Below are positions 1 to 7,211 of a stretch of 10,180 nucleotides of DNA, piece by piece. The notes under the pieces are model-generated. The model saw only the letters and a program-made list of their open reading frames with translations, was not told the DNA's origin and searched no databases. The stretch covers positions 1 to 10,180 of the forward strand of contig DOZA01000112.1 in NCBI GenBank assembly GCA_003518245.1. Reading direction: 5' to 3'. Origin of the DNA: Bacteroidales bacterium (GTDB lineage Bacteria > Bacteroidota > Bacteroidia > Bacteroidales > VadinHA17). A program made the position numbers and the translations under genes. Numbering within the stretch: position 1 is the stretch's first letter; every line of letters starts with the position of its first letter.

Positions 1-1
1 C

Positions 2-634
2 AAAAATATTGTGAAGGGTTATTAATCCGCCATGGCTCCATCCCAGTATACCTATCCTGTTTTTATCAACGATATCAAAATTATCAATCATATATTGCCT
101 GCTGGCGTCCACATCCTCTATTTCAAGACCACCATAGTCAATCTTCCTGTAGTGTGAGGCACCATACCCCGTGGAGCCCCTGTATTCAGCAGCAACAATT
201 ATATATCCCTGGCTCACCAGTTCCCTGATTATGTGGGTATAATAAGTACTCAGATTGGAATGTACACCACCATGTGGAAAAACCAGTAAAGGATATTTTT
301 TGCCGTTTTCAGCTGTCCTCGGAATGAAAATATATGACCAGAACTTAACAGGATTACCTGCACCCTGTGCTGTGGGATTAGATTCATGAGCAAGCGGAGG
401 CCCTGTCATATATACTTTGTCGATATGAGCAATATCTCCTACTTTATTATACCAGTAGATATCGTCTATCTTTTTCTCCAATACATCCAACCTGTGATCA
501 AGATACTCATAAGTATTGCTTATCTGTTCAATTTTCTCGTAGATTTCAGTCATACCCGGTTGTGAAAATACTCCCGGGGCAAAGATTAACAAGGCAATTA
601 CCATAGTGTAAAAAGCCTTAAGTAGTTTTTTCAT
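2..634 (-). CDS. Secreted S9-type (prolyl oligopeptidase-like) alpha/beta hydrolase, C-terminus cut by window edge
   Basis: The reading frame is open from an ATG at 634 to the window edge, giving 211 N-terminal residues. Residues 1-24 form a signal peptide (KKLLK, a hydrophobic core, then VFSQ), so the enzyme is exported. Residues 28-65 are charged and probably helical. The alpha/beta-hydrolase fold begins near residue 95: PHGG at 120-123 is the usual oxyanion-region motif, YRGSTGYG at 151-158 is the signature of S9 peptidase catalytic domains, and GWSHGG at 198-203 is the nucleophile elbow with Ser200 as the expected catalytic serine. The Asp and His of the triad lie beyond the edge. There is no room for an N-terminal beta-propeller, so this is a short form and may act as a peptidase or esterase; the substrate cannot be told. 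It starts 31 bases after dapF on the same strand with no visible terminator, which suggests co-transcription. Confidence 0.85.
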   Translation of the reverse strand, partial: MKKLLKAFYTMVIALLIFAPGVFSQPGMTEIYEKIEQISNTYEYLDHRLDVLEKKIDDIYWYNKVGDIAHIDKVYMTGPPLAHESNPTAQGAGNPVKFWSYIFIPRTAENGKKYPLLVFPHGGVHSNLSTYYTHIIRELVSQGYIIVAAEYRGSTGYGASHYRKIDYGGLEIEDVDASRQYMIDNFDIVDKNRIGILGWSHGGLITLHNIF

Positions 635-665
635 TACGTTTATTTATTTGATTAAACTTAAATAT

Positions 666-1445
666 TTATTTATACTCAAGAACCCCTGCAAAAACAAAGC
701 TGGCGGGGCCACTGAGACATATGCCGGATATATGTTTATCAGCAATCTCAAAGCTTACAGAAAGATTTCCTCCGGGAGTTTTGATATTAACCTTATGCTT
801 ACCATGTCCACTTTCCCATTTGCTTGATATGGCTGCAGCTGTTACACCTGTGCCGCATGAAAGAGTCTCGTTTTCAACACCTCTTTCATATGTTCGTACT
901 GATATCCCGTCAGCTGTTTTTTCCACGAAGTTCACATTTGTTCCATATGGAGCAAAACTACCTGACCACCTGATAGAACTTCCCTTATCATATACATTAA
1001 CATTGTTGCAATCAAGAACATAAATGATATAATGGGGTGAGCCCGTATTGATAAAGTGATTGCCGTCTATAATTACCGGAGGCCTGGTATCAGAAAGGCT
1101 TATTGAGATTAGGTTACCCGAGATCTTATACGTATGTATACCGTCAATTGCCATGAAAGTACCTATGTTCTTGCCTAAACCCGATTTTTCAACATATGCC
1201 ACAGCACATCTTGCGCCGTTTCCGCACATGCTTCCTTCCTTGCCATCTGAATTGAAATACCTCATTTCAAAATCATGCATCTCATGATTATTGATAAGAA
1301 TAAGACCATCAGCACCAATGCCTGTATGCCTGTCACATAAATTTCTTATCATTTTTTCATTGTCAGGGCTAATGATTAATTCCCGGTTGTCAATTATTAT
1401 GAAATCATTGCCGGTGCCATGGTATTTGTTAAAAATAATTTGCAT
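666..1445 (-). CDS. dapF: Diaminopimelate epimerase
   Basis: DapF interconverts LL- and meso-diaminopimelate in the cytoplasm, the last step before meso-DAP enters peptidoglycan or is decarboxylated to lysine. The 259 residues are near the usual family length (about 260-280). The N-terminus KYHGTGNDFIIID (7-19) is characteristic. The two catalytic cysteines of the cofactor-independent racemase mechanism are both present: Cys74 in MCGNGARC (73-80), preceded by NSDG (65-68), and Cys197 in LSCGTG (195-200), preceded by YERGVENE (186-193). The protein looks intact. The ATG at 1445 is the natural start because it gives the conserved N-terminus directly. The secreted hydrolase follows 31 bases downstream, and the htrA gene is divergent upstream. 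Confidence 0.97.
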   Translation of the reverse strand: MQIIFNKYHGTGNDFIIIDNRELIISPDNEKMIRNLCDRHTGIGADGLILINNHEMHDFEMRYFNSDGKEGSMCGNGARCAVAYVEKSGLGKNIGTFMAIDGIHTYKISGNLISISLSDTRPPVIIDGNHFINTGSPHYIIYVLDCNNVNVYDKGSSIRWSGSFAPYGTNVNFVEKTADGISVRTYERGVENETLSCGTGVTAAAISSKWESGHGKHKVNIKTPGGNLSVSFEIADKHISGICLSGPASFVFAGVLEYK

Positions 1446-1557
1446 TTCGTTAAATACTTGTTAAACCTCTATGAAAAATTGTCAGCTTATCAAAAAAATT
1501 CTGACATTTAGGTAACAAAACATACTGGATAGGGGTTATATATATAATCATCCTTTA

Positions 1558-1565
1558 CAAAGGTA
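1558..1565 (-). promoter_or_regulatory. Candidate -7 element for dapF (minus strand)
   Basis: Read on the minus strand this is TACCTTTG, a perfect match to the Bacteroidota -7 consensus TAnnTTTG, lying about 112 bases upstream of the dapF ATG inside the htrA/dapF divergent region. No TTG is found at the expected -33 distance (about 20 bases further upstream on that strand), so this is only half a promoter. No convincing -7 box was found for htrA on the plus strand; the nearest candidate, TAGTTTTTG at 1566-1574, has one base too many. Confidence 0.35.
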
Positions 1566-1619
1566 TAGTTTTTGAGTTTCTAAAAATATATTGTTTAATA
1601 TAAGTAAAATTAAAATATT

Positions 1620-3062
1620 ATGAAAGGAAGAAGAATAACAGGAACAGTAGCTATAGCGTTTTTAAGTGCTCTGGTTGCGCTGTTTGTGTATACCAGGCTT
1701 CTTGACAAACCGGTTATAGCAGGTAATGAGAACACAGAAGAGCAGTTACCGGCACATTTTACCAACGTATTTACTGTGCCGCAGGAAGGATTGGTTGATT
1801 TTTCAGAAGTGGCTGAGAACATAGTACATACGGTAGTGCATGTTAAAACCAAGACTTTGCAGAGTAGTTCATACCATGATCCCATTATGGAGTTTTTCTA
1901 TGGAGAGTCATACAGCAAACCCAGGGAAGTAAGAGGTTTTGGATCGGGTGTGATCATCAGTGATGATGGTTATATTATCACCAATAACCATGTTGTTGAG
2001 GATGCCGATGAGGTAGATGTTACACTGAATGATAACAGGACTTTTGAAGCATCCATAATAGGCCGTGATCCAAGCACCGATATTGCTCTTCTTAAGATTG
2101 AATCAGGGGGGTTGCCATATGTAAGGTATGGAGACAGTGACCAGTTGAAGCTGGGGCAGTGGGTTATTGCCATTGGTAATCCCTTTAACCTTACATCAAC
2201 TGTCACTGCGGGAATTGTAAGTGCCAAAGGAAGAAACCTTGGCTTGATTAACGACAGGTACAGGATTGAGTCGTTCATACAGACCGATGCGGTGCTTAAC
2301 CAGGGCAACAGTGGTGGAGCCCTGTTAAATACAGTTGGTCAACTTGTTGGTATCACAACTGCTATAATTTCTCCTAGTGGTGCATATGCTGGTAATTCAT
2401 TTGCCATACCTGTAAACATAGTTAAGAAAGTTGTAGAAGATTTAATGCAGTATGGAGAGGTTCAGCGGGCCATTATGGGAGTAAGTATCACCGATGTTAC
2501 ATCAGATCTGGCTGAAGAGGAAAACATTTCAGAGGTAAAAGGTGTTTATGTGACAGATATTGTTCCCGGAGGTGCTGCCGATAAGGCCGGATTGCGAAAT
2601 GGGGATGTTGTTTTGAAATTTGAAGGCAGGAAAACTGATACGGCAGCTGAATTGCAGGAGCAAATAAGTAAAAAAAGACCAGGAGAAAAGGTGACTTTGC
2701 AGGTGCTGAGAAATAAGAAAAAGCGTGATTATGAACTGATCCTTGAAAACCTGTCTGGTGGAACGGAGATAGTTCAAGCAGGTAAGGACAGTGGTATTAT
2801 CTTTGGTGTGAGGCTTGAACCTCTATCACTGGCCGAAAAAAGTGAATATAGGATATCAAACGGAATGAAAGTTATACGTGTTCAGAACGGGAGGTTTGAC
2901 GACCTTGGTATTCGTGTAGGATATATAATCTTCGAAGTGAATGGGAAAGATATAAACAATTACGAAGACATAAAAAATGCAACTGAAGATGGGACCGAAC
3001 TGAGATCATTGAAAGGATTACAGTCTAATGGCACCTATTTTAGTTACCAGTTCAGACGATAG
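1620..3062 (+). CDS. HtrA/DegP (Do) family envelope serine protease with two PDZ domains
   Basis: This is a periplasmic quality-control protease of family S1C that degrades misfolded envelope proteins. Residues 5-25 are hydrophobic (signal anchor or signal peptide); no clear cleavage site follows, so it may stay membrane-anchored. The trypsin-like domain spans about 60-275 and has the full triad: His124 in TNNHVV (121-126), Asp154 in STDIALLKI (152-160) and Ser231 in GNSGGALL (229-236). A first PDZ domain covers about 285-377, with GVYVTDIVPGGAADKAGLRNGD-type sequence at 308-329, and a second, more divergent one about 395-470 (NGMKVIRV, then IRVGYIIFEVNGK). The 480 residues match the two-PDZ DegP length. 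The leader is AT-rich with no Shine-Dalgarno site, normal for the phylum. It precedes rpoD by 155 bases but rpoD has its own promoter. The gene could be named degP, degQ or htrA; the sequence alone does not separate these. Confidence 0.95.
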   Translation: MKGRRITGTVAIAFLSALVALFVYTRLLDKPVIAGNENTEEQLPAHFTNVFTVPQEGLVDFSEVAENIVHTVVHVKTKTLQSSSYHDPIMEFFYGESYSKPREVRGFGSGVIISDDGYIITNNHVVEDADEVDVTLNDNRTFEASIIGRDPSTDIALLKIESGGLPYVRYGDSDQLKLGQWVIAIGNPFNLTSTVTAGIVSAKGRNLGLINDRYRIESFIQTDAVLNQGNSGGALLNTVGQLVGITTAIISPSGAYAGNSFAIPVNIVKKVVEDLMQYGEVQRAIMGVSITDVTSDLAEEENISEVKGVYVTDIVPGGAADKAGLRNGDVVLKFEGRKTDTAAELQEQISKKRPGEKVTLQVLRNKKKRDYELILENLSGGTEIVQAGKDSGIIFGVRLEPLSLAEKSEYRISNGMKVIRVQNGRFDDLGIRVGYIIFEVNGKDINNYEDIKNATEDGTELRSLKGLQSNGTYFSYQFRR

Positions 3063-3132
3063 TGCTAATGTATTACTGGATTACTGGAGCAAAGATTAGC
3101 AGATCAGTATTACAATATTCTATAATTCCATC

Positions 3133-3166
3133 ATTCCAGGTTGAAAGTCTGGGATTATAATTTTTG
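3133..3166 (+). terminator. Probable intrinsic terminator of the htrA gene
   Basis: ATTCCAG (3133-3139) pairs with CTGGGAT (3149-3155) including one G-U pair, closing a 9-base loop, and is followed by TATAA and a run of five T (3161-3165). A longer alternative pairing, ATAATTCCA (3122-3130) with TGGGATTAT (3150-3158), uses the same right arm. The T run is shared with the rpoD -33 element, so the end of one transcript and the start of the next are packed together. The stem is modest, hence the low confidence. Confidence 0.4.
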
Positions 3167-3194
3167 TTTAGTATTAATAAAAAAAGTATCTTTG
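3163..3194 (+). promoter_or_regulatory. Bacteroidota primary-sigma promoter of rpoD
   Basis: TTTG at 3163-3166 (inside TTTTTG, 3161-3166) is the -33 element and TATCTTTG at 3187-3194 is the -7 element; the spacer is 20 bases. Both match the known Bacteroides consensus (TTTG, 19-21 bases, TAnnTTTG). Transcription should start near 3198-3201, leaving a leader of only about 17-20 bases before the rpoD ATG at 3218. Confidence 0.85.
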
Positions 3195-3205
3195 CGAAAA
3201 TTTTT

Positions 3206-3212
3206 GAGGAGG
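3206..3212 (+). promoter_or_regulatory. Strong Shine-Dalgarno site of rpoD
   Basis: GAGGAGG ends five bases before the rpoD ATG, close to a full anti-Shine-Dalgarno complement. It stands out because the other starts in this window (htrA, dapF, the VWA gene) have AT-rich leaders without such a site, as is usual in Bacteroidota. It fixes the rpoD start at 3218. Confidence 0.75.
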
Positions 3213-3217
3213 CATAA

Positions 3218-4078
3218 ATGAGGCAACTTAAGATTACCAAATCCATCACCAATCGGGAAAGTGCGTCTTTAGACAAATACCTTCAGGAAATTGGTAAGGA
3301 AGAGTTGATCACCGTTGAGGAAGAAGTTGAATTAGCACAGAGAATTAAGAAAGGAGACAGGATTGCTTTGGAAAAACTTACCAAGGCAAACCTTCGTTTT
3401 GTTGTTTCTGTGGCCAAGCAATATCAGAACCAGGGATTGAGTCTTCCCGACCTTATTAATGAGGGTAACCTTGGGCTGATAAAGGCTGCTGAGAAGTTTG
3501 ATGAAACGAGGGGTTTCAAATTTATTTCCTATGCTGTATGGTGGATACGCCAGAGTATCCTGCAGGCTCTAGCCGAGCAATCGAGAATAGTCAGGTTACC
3601 ATTGAACCAGGTTGGTTCACTTAACAAGATTAACAAGGCATTCTCCAAATTTGAGCAGGAAAACGAACGTACACCATCGCCGGAAGAACTTGCTGAGGTA
3701 CTCGAACTTCCAAAAGAAAAGGTTACCGATACCCTCAAGGTGTCGGGTCGCCATGTATCGGTTGACGCTCCCTTCGTTGAAGGTGAAGACAACAGTCTTC
3801 TTGATGTACTGCCTAATAATGACTCTCCTATAGCAGACAAATCCTTGATAAACGAATCTTTAGCCCGCGAGATAGACAGGGCCCTGACTACCCTTACTGA
3901 AAGGGAGAGGGATATAATAAGATTTTTCTTCGGGATTGGATGTCAGGAAATGACGCTTGAGGAGATAGGTGAAAAATTTGGCCTGACCCGCGAAAGAGTG
4001 AGGCAGATAAAAGAAAAAGCGATAAGACGATTAAGACATACGTCACGGAGCAAACTGCTCCGAACTTATCTGGGATAG
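3218..4078 (+). CDS. rpoD: Primary RNA polymerase sigma factor (RpoD/SigA, short Bacteroidota type)
   Basis: This is the housekeeping sigma factor. The 286 residues lack sigma region 1.1, the usual short form of this phylum. The N-terminus [14 protein letters not shown] followed by [16 protein letters not shown] (region 1.2, about 17-45) is typical. Region 2 (about 53-128) has [35 protein letters not shown] and the promoter-melting segment [15 protein letters not shown] (100-114). Region 3 covers about 130-210 and region 4 about 220-280, with the -35-binding helix-turn-helix [27 protein letters not shown] (247-273). All expected motifs are intact. It is transcribed from its own promoter and ends in a strong terminator, so it is probably monocistronic. 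Confidence 0.97.
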   Translation: MRQLKITKSITNRESASLDKYLQEIGKEELITVEEEVELAQRIKKGDRIALEKLTKANLRFVVSVAKQYQNQGLSLPDLINEGNLGLIKAAEKFDETRGFKFISYAVWWIRQSILQALAEQSRIVRLPLNQVGSLNKINKAFSKFEQENERTPSPEELAEVLELPKEKVTDTLKVSGRHVSVDAPFVEGEDNSLLDVLPNNDSPIADKSLINESLAREIDRALTTLTERERDIIRFFFGIGCQEMTLEEIGEKFGLTRERVRQIKEKAIRRLRHTSRSKLLRTYLG

Positions 4079-4091
4079 ATAAAAATTGTCC

Positions 4092-4132
4092 AAAAAAATG
4101 GTGCATGAATTTTTATCATGCACCATTTTTTT
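4092..4132. terminator. Strong bidirectional intrinsic terminator after rpoD
   Basis: A perfect 17-base inverted repeat runs from 4092-4108 to 4116-4132 with a 7-base loop. The core is TGGTGCATGA / TCATGCACCA, flanked by seven A on the left and seven T on the right, so it works on both strands. It ends rpoD, and on the minus strand it sits 22 bases beyond the stop of the MATE remnant, whose intact ancestor it presumably also served. Confidence 0.9.
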
Positions 4133-4154
4133 GAATAAGGGTTCCTACCGGTTT

Positions 4155-4319
4155 TTATTCAGAAAGACCGGGGACAGCAATGATTTTTTTTATGGTTCTT
4201 TTTAAGTACCAGGCAGAGACAATACCTGTAAATACATTTGCAATTAATGCTGCAAGGAATACACCGTTTAATGCGTAAATTCTTGAGCCTATCCATGCAA
4301 GTGAAAACGTAAATTGAGT
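4155..4319 (-). pseudogene. C-terminal remnant of a MATE family efflux transporter
   Basis: A minus-strand frame with no start codon ends in TAA at 4155-4157 and is open up to a TGA at 4320-4322. It encodes about 54 residues: WIGSRIYALNGVFLAALIAN, then VFTGIVSAWYLKRTIKKI and a short polar tail. One hydrophobic helix followed by a basic end, with the GLxGV-like segment LNGVFLA, resembles the last transmembrane helix and tail of MATE (NorM/DinF-like) drug/sodium antiporters, which are normally about 450 residues. The missing 400 residues are not found upstream; transposase sequence begins instead. I infer an insertion followed by deletion. Assignment to MATE rests on recognition of a short, hydrophobic segment; another polytopic transporter is possible. 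Confidence 0.65.
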
Positions 4320-4335
4320 TCAAAAGGCTTGCATT

Positions 4336-5093
4336 ATGGTAAAGTATATTTCGGAAAATCAGCTGAGTATCGAGGAGTTCAAGACCCCCTTTCGAGTAAA
4401 TTATCACCTGAAAATCGTTGGGTTAAGCTGAGCCAGGCAGTGCCTTGGGATAAGTTTGCTTCAGCTTACATGTCTATGATGAATAAGGGATTTGGGTGTC
4501 CGGGAGTGTCTCCCCGAACAGTACTGGGAGCGCTGATTATCAAGCATCTGGAAAATCTGGATGACAGGGGTGTTATTCAGGCCATCCAGGAAAACATTTA
4601 CATGCAGTATTTTGTGGGGCTGAGAGAATTTACCATTGATCCGGTTTTTGATCCCTCATTGTTTGTTGAAATCAGAAAAGGAGTTGGCTATGAACTTTTT
4701 GACACCCTCACTACGGATCTGATACGGTCAGTACGTGAAAAGAAAGACAGCAAACATAACAAGAAGAAGAAAAAGGACGATGGTGATGAGCCGAAAAACA
4801 AAGGAAAGATGCAGACCGATGCCACCGTGGCGGATCAATATATTACCTATCCAACCGACAATGGGATTTTGAATGAGAGCAGGAAGAAATGTGAGAAGCT
4901 GATCGATAAGCTATATGAGGCAGACGGGAAACAAGGGGTCAAGCCCCGGACCTATCGCCGGACAATGAACAGTGCCTGGCTGGATTACCCGATGGATGGA
5001 TCAGCGGTTGTTGATATGCTTGCCAGTAGAGCCATATCCGAATCAAAATTCAACAATCGGAACAAATACGATACAGAAAGTGAAATAATATAA
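4336..5093 (+). pseudogene. IS5/IS1182-like DDE transposase, frameshifted and truncated
   Basis: The body, in the frame 4314-5093, reads like the N-terminal half of an IS5/IS1182-type transposase: SPENRWVKLSQAVPWDKF, a DUF772-like helical domain (RTVLGALIIKHLENLDDRGV), a lysine-rich linker and QTDATVADQYITYPTDNGILNE, whose TDA carries the first Asp of the DDE triad, ending at KPRTYRRT near 4970. The other two acidic residues are absent; the last ~40 residues up to the stop at 5091-5093 are unlike the family. The natural start is ATG 4336 in the next frame (MVKYISENQLSIEEFKTPF); joining TTT at 4390-4392 to TCG needs a one-base step back at the CCCCCTTT run (4385-4392). The intact protein would be about 450 residues. 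No terminal inverted repeats were found, so the element's limits are unknown; the left end probably lies near 4320. Confidence 0.8.
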
Positions 5094-5096
5094 ACT

Positions 5097-5121
5097 GGTT
5101 TGCTGACTTTCTCAGCAAACC
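5097..5121. terminator. Hairpin terminator between the transposase remnant and the VWA gene
   Basis: GGTTTGCTGA (5097-5106) and TCAGCAAACC (5112-5121) form a perfect 10-base stem with a 5-base loop. On the minus strand it lies 4 bases past the stop of the VWA gene and is followed by AGTTTATATTATTT, so it most likely ends that transcript. On the plus strand it follows the transposase stop by 3 bases. Confidence 0.65.
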
Positions 5122-5125
5122 CTAC

Positions 5126-7078
5126 TTATTTTCTTTTATTATACGGAGCAGGCACGGGAAAACCAATAGGACCAGGCTCCCCGCTTACCAGTTCTTCCTC
5201 GATAAGTCTCATATCGCGGACTGTTTTCACCAGCCTGATAAACTCACCACGGTAACCTTCTTCATCCTTTCCTTTAGCATTCTTAGCCATCAGGATTACT
5301 GCCTCGAGGTTTTTTAAATCACCTTTGTGCTCAGAATTTCTCAGAAGCATACCAAAACCTGCGACTGCTGCAGAGAAACGCAGATTGTCGGATGCCTTAT
5401 GAAAAGCAATGACCTTTTGCCTGAAAGGTATCTCCATAAGTATACTTTTTTTACCATCAGGCTTTTTGTACCTCAGCTTAATAGTCAGTAGTTCGCTGCT
5501 TATTGTACTTTTAACGGTTTCCATGTATTTCTGGTATTTAAGCGGGTCAATTGAAGGACCTTCTTCTTCTGAACCTGCAGGTACCAGTTCATATAATGCT
5601 GTTACGGTGTGACCTGCTCCCATTTCACCGGCATCCTTCCGGTCATCATTGAAATCTTCGTCATTAAGCATGCGGTTTTCATAACCTATAAGCCTGTATG
5701 ACCTAATCATAGCCGGATTGAATTCAACCTGGAATTTAACATCTTTGGCTATGGTGAACATAGTCCCGCCAAATTCACTGACAAGCACTTTTCTTGCTTC
5801 CTGTATATTATCAATATATGCATAATTACCATTACCCTTATCGGCTATTATTTCCATTTTATCATCTTTATAGTTTCCCATACCAAAGCCAAGAACAGTC
5901 ATAAAGACACCTTCTTCACGTTTTTTTTCTATAAGCCTTTCCATCTCAGCATTACTGGATATTCCCACATTGAAATCGCCGTCTGTTGCCAGTATTATCC
6001 TGTTATTGCCTTCATGCATAAAATTTTCTGATGCTAGCTTATATGCAAGACGCAAGCCCTGTCCTCCTGCCGTTGACCCACCTGCATTCAGGCGGTCAAT
6101 AGCCTGTAGTATCTCCTCTTTATTACTACCCGGTGTTGGTTCAAGCACAAGGCCTGCAGCACCTGCATAAACTACTATCGATACCCTGTCTTCATGCCTT
6201 AACTCGTTTACCAGGAGCCTGAACGCTGATTTTAATAATGGTAGCTTATTAGGACTGTTCATTGATCCTGAGACATCAAGTAAAAAGACAAGGTTGGAAG
6301 GAGGCAGATTCTCCCTGTCAATGTTTATACCCTTTAAGCCGATATGCATCATATAATGCTCATCATTCCATGGGCATTCAGCTATTTCAGTATATACAGC
6401 AAAAGGATGATCATTGCGTGGCTGCGGATAATCATATTTAAAATAATTGATCATCTCTTCTATCCTGACAGCATCAACGGGGGGCCTTTGCCCCTGGTTA
6501 ATAAACCTGCGGATATTGGAATATGAGGCACGGTCAACATCTATCGAAAATGTTGAAAGCGGGTTGTTCAAAACACTCTTGTAACCGTTCTCATGAATGG
6601 TAGAATATCCTTCAGTATTAAAATTATTATTATACCAGCCTGCCCGGTCATAGGCTGCAATACCAGCTGTAGTATAATATGATGTTTTTGCATTCTTCAT
6701 TCTGTCAGGACGACCAGGGTATAGCCTGATTGTTCTTTGATCAATAACTGCCTGTTCGACAGCAACGCTTTCATCTTTCAATATTGAAGGTTTAAGGACT
6801 ACATTGATAATTCTTCTGTTGTCTATTCTCTCTTTAACGATTTTATAGCCATTAAGAGAGAATACAATAAACCTGGCCATTGGATTAAGACTGATTGAAT
6901 AGTACCCGTTAATATCGGTTAGGATACCTGTTTTTGTATTTTCAAAACTTACTGATACACCCGGCAGAGGATGACCATTCTCATCCGTTACAGTACCGGT
7001 TATAAATCCTGATCCGGTAAATCCCAGCGATAAACACGAAAGAATCATTATTGAGATAATTGATAATATTGTTTTCAT
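5126..7078 (-). CDS. Exported VWA-domain protein with N-terminal carboxypeptidase-regulatory-like domain and C-terminal DUF3520
   Basis: A 650-residue envelope protein related to E. coli YfbK; its molecular function is not established. Residues 1-20 are a signal peptide (Cys15 is not in a clean lipobox). Residues 25-97 form a CarboxypepD_reg-like beta-sandwich (GTVTDENGHPLPGVSV, GILTDINGYYSI), common in SusC/TonB-dependent receptors and Bacteroidota surface proteins. Residues 155-255 match the VWA-associated N-terminal module (NNPLSTFSIDVDRASYSNIRRF at 171-192). The VWA domain follows (262-435) with a complete MIDAS metal site: DVSGS (Asp268, Ser270, Ser272), Thr336 in GGSTAGG, and Asp366 in ATDGDF. 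Residues 436-640 match the DUF3520-type C-terminus (EFGGTMFTIAKDVKFQVEFNP). It is divergent from the sigma/anti-sigma pair, which suggests shared control or a shared pathway. No -7 box was found for it. Confidence 0.9.
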   Translation of the reverse strand: MKTILSIISIMILSCLSLGFTGSGFITGTVTDENGHPLPGVSVSFENTKTGILTDINGYYSISLNPMARFIVFSLNGYKIVKERIDNRRIINVVLKPSILKDESVAVEQAVIDQRTIRLYPGRPDRMKNAKTSYYTTAGIAAYDRAGWYNNNFNTEGYSTIHENGYKSVLNNPLSTFSIDVDRASYSNIRRFINQGQRPPVDAVRIEEMINYFKYDYPQPRNDHPFAVYTEIAECPWNDEHYMMHIGLKGINIDRENLPPSNLVFLLDVSGSMNSPNKLPLLKSAFRLLVNELRHEDRVSIVVYAGAAGLVLEPTPGSNKEEILQAIDRLNAGGSTAGGQGLRLAYKLASENFMHEGNNRIILATDGDFNVGISSNAEMERLIEKKREEGVFMTVLGFGMGNYKDDKMEIIADKGNGNYAYIDNIQEARKVLVSEFGGTMFTIAKDVKFQVEFNPAMIRSYRLIGYENRMLNDEDFNDDRKDAGEMGAGHTVTALYELVPAGSEEEGPSIDPLKYQKYMETVKSTISSELLTIKLRYKKPDGKKSILMEIPFRQKVIAFHKASDNLRFSAAVAGFGMLLRNSEHKGDLKNLEAVILMAKNAKGKDEEGYRGEFIRLVKTVRDMRLIEEELVSGEPGPIGFPVPAPYNKRK

Positions 7079-7159
7079 AATTTTGTAATTTTTAATTTGA
7101 ACTTCTGAAAACAGGATGCAGGCTTTATGCCTTTTCCATAAATTATTGGCCGATTTTTT

Positions 7160-7193
7160 GTAATATTATCTTCAGTAAGATTTTTAATATTAC
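7160..7193. promoter_or_regulatory. Nested dyad in the VWA/sigma divergent region, candidate operator
   Basis: GTAATATTA (7160-7168) is perfectly mirrored by TAATATTAC (7185-7193), and inside it ATCTT (7168-7172) is mirrored by AAGAT (7177-7181) around CAGT. A third copy of GTAATAT (7195-7201) runs into the -7 box of the sigma gene. The dyad occupies the place where a -33 element should be, so a protein bound here would block or activate the promoter. It could also be a chance structure in AT-rich DNA. Confidence 0.4.
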
Positions 7194-7198
7194 TGTAA

Positions 7199-7206
7199 TA
7201 TCTTTG
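7199..7206 (+). promoter_or_regulatory. -7 element of the ECF-like sigma gene
   Basis: TATCTTTG is a perfect TAnnTTTG box and the same octamer as at the rpoD promoter. It ends six bases before the ATG at 7212, so transcription would start at or within a base or two of that ATG. No TTG lies at the -33 distance (about 7176-7178); the TTTTTTG at 7154-7160 is too far upstream. This suggests dependence on an activator or another sigma factor. Confidence 0.55.
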
Positions 7207-7211
7207 TGTTC

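Noticed and set aside
721..1287. Two plus-strand ORFs opposite dapF
   Set aside because: Shadows of dapF, which has both catalytic cysteines and full length.
1566..1574. TAGTTTTTG as an htrA -7 box
   Set aside because: The spacing between TA and TTTG is one base too long and there is no -33 TTG upstream.
3072..3087. Tandem ATTACTGG ATTACTGG
   Set aside because: Two copies of 8 bases in a spacer are too little to call a repeat family or a binding site.
4159..4407. Minus-strand 82-codon ORF across the rpoD/transposase junction
   Set aside because: It is out of frame with both the MATE remnant and the transposase, is rich in Cys and Lys without family resemblance, and crosses an insertion junction.
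4741..4810. Lysine-rich low-complexity stretch in the transposase
   Set aside because: A charged linker is common at this place in IS5/IS1182-like transposases and needs no special explanation.
7206..7211. GTG at 7206 as the start of the sigma gene
   Set aside because: Its first base is the last base of the -7 box; the ATG six bases on is the better start.
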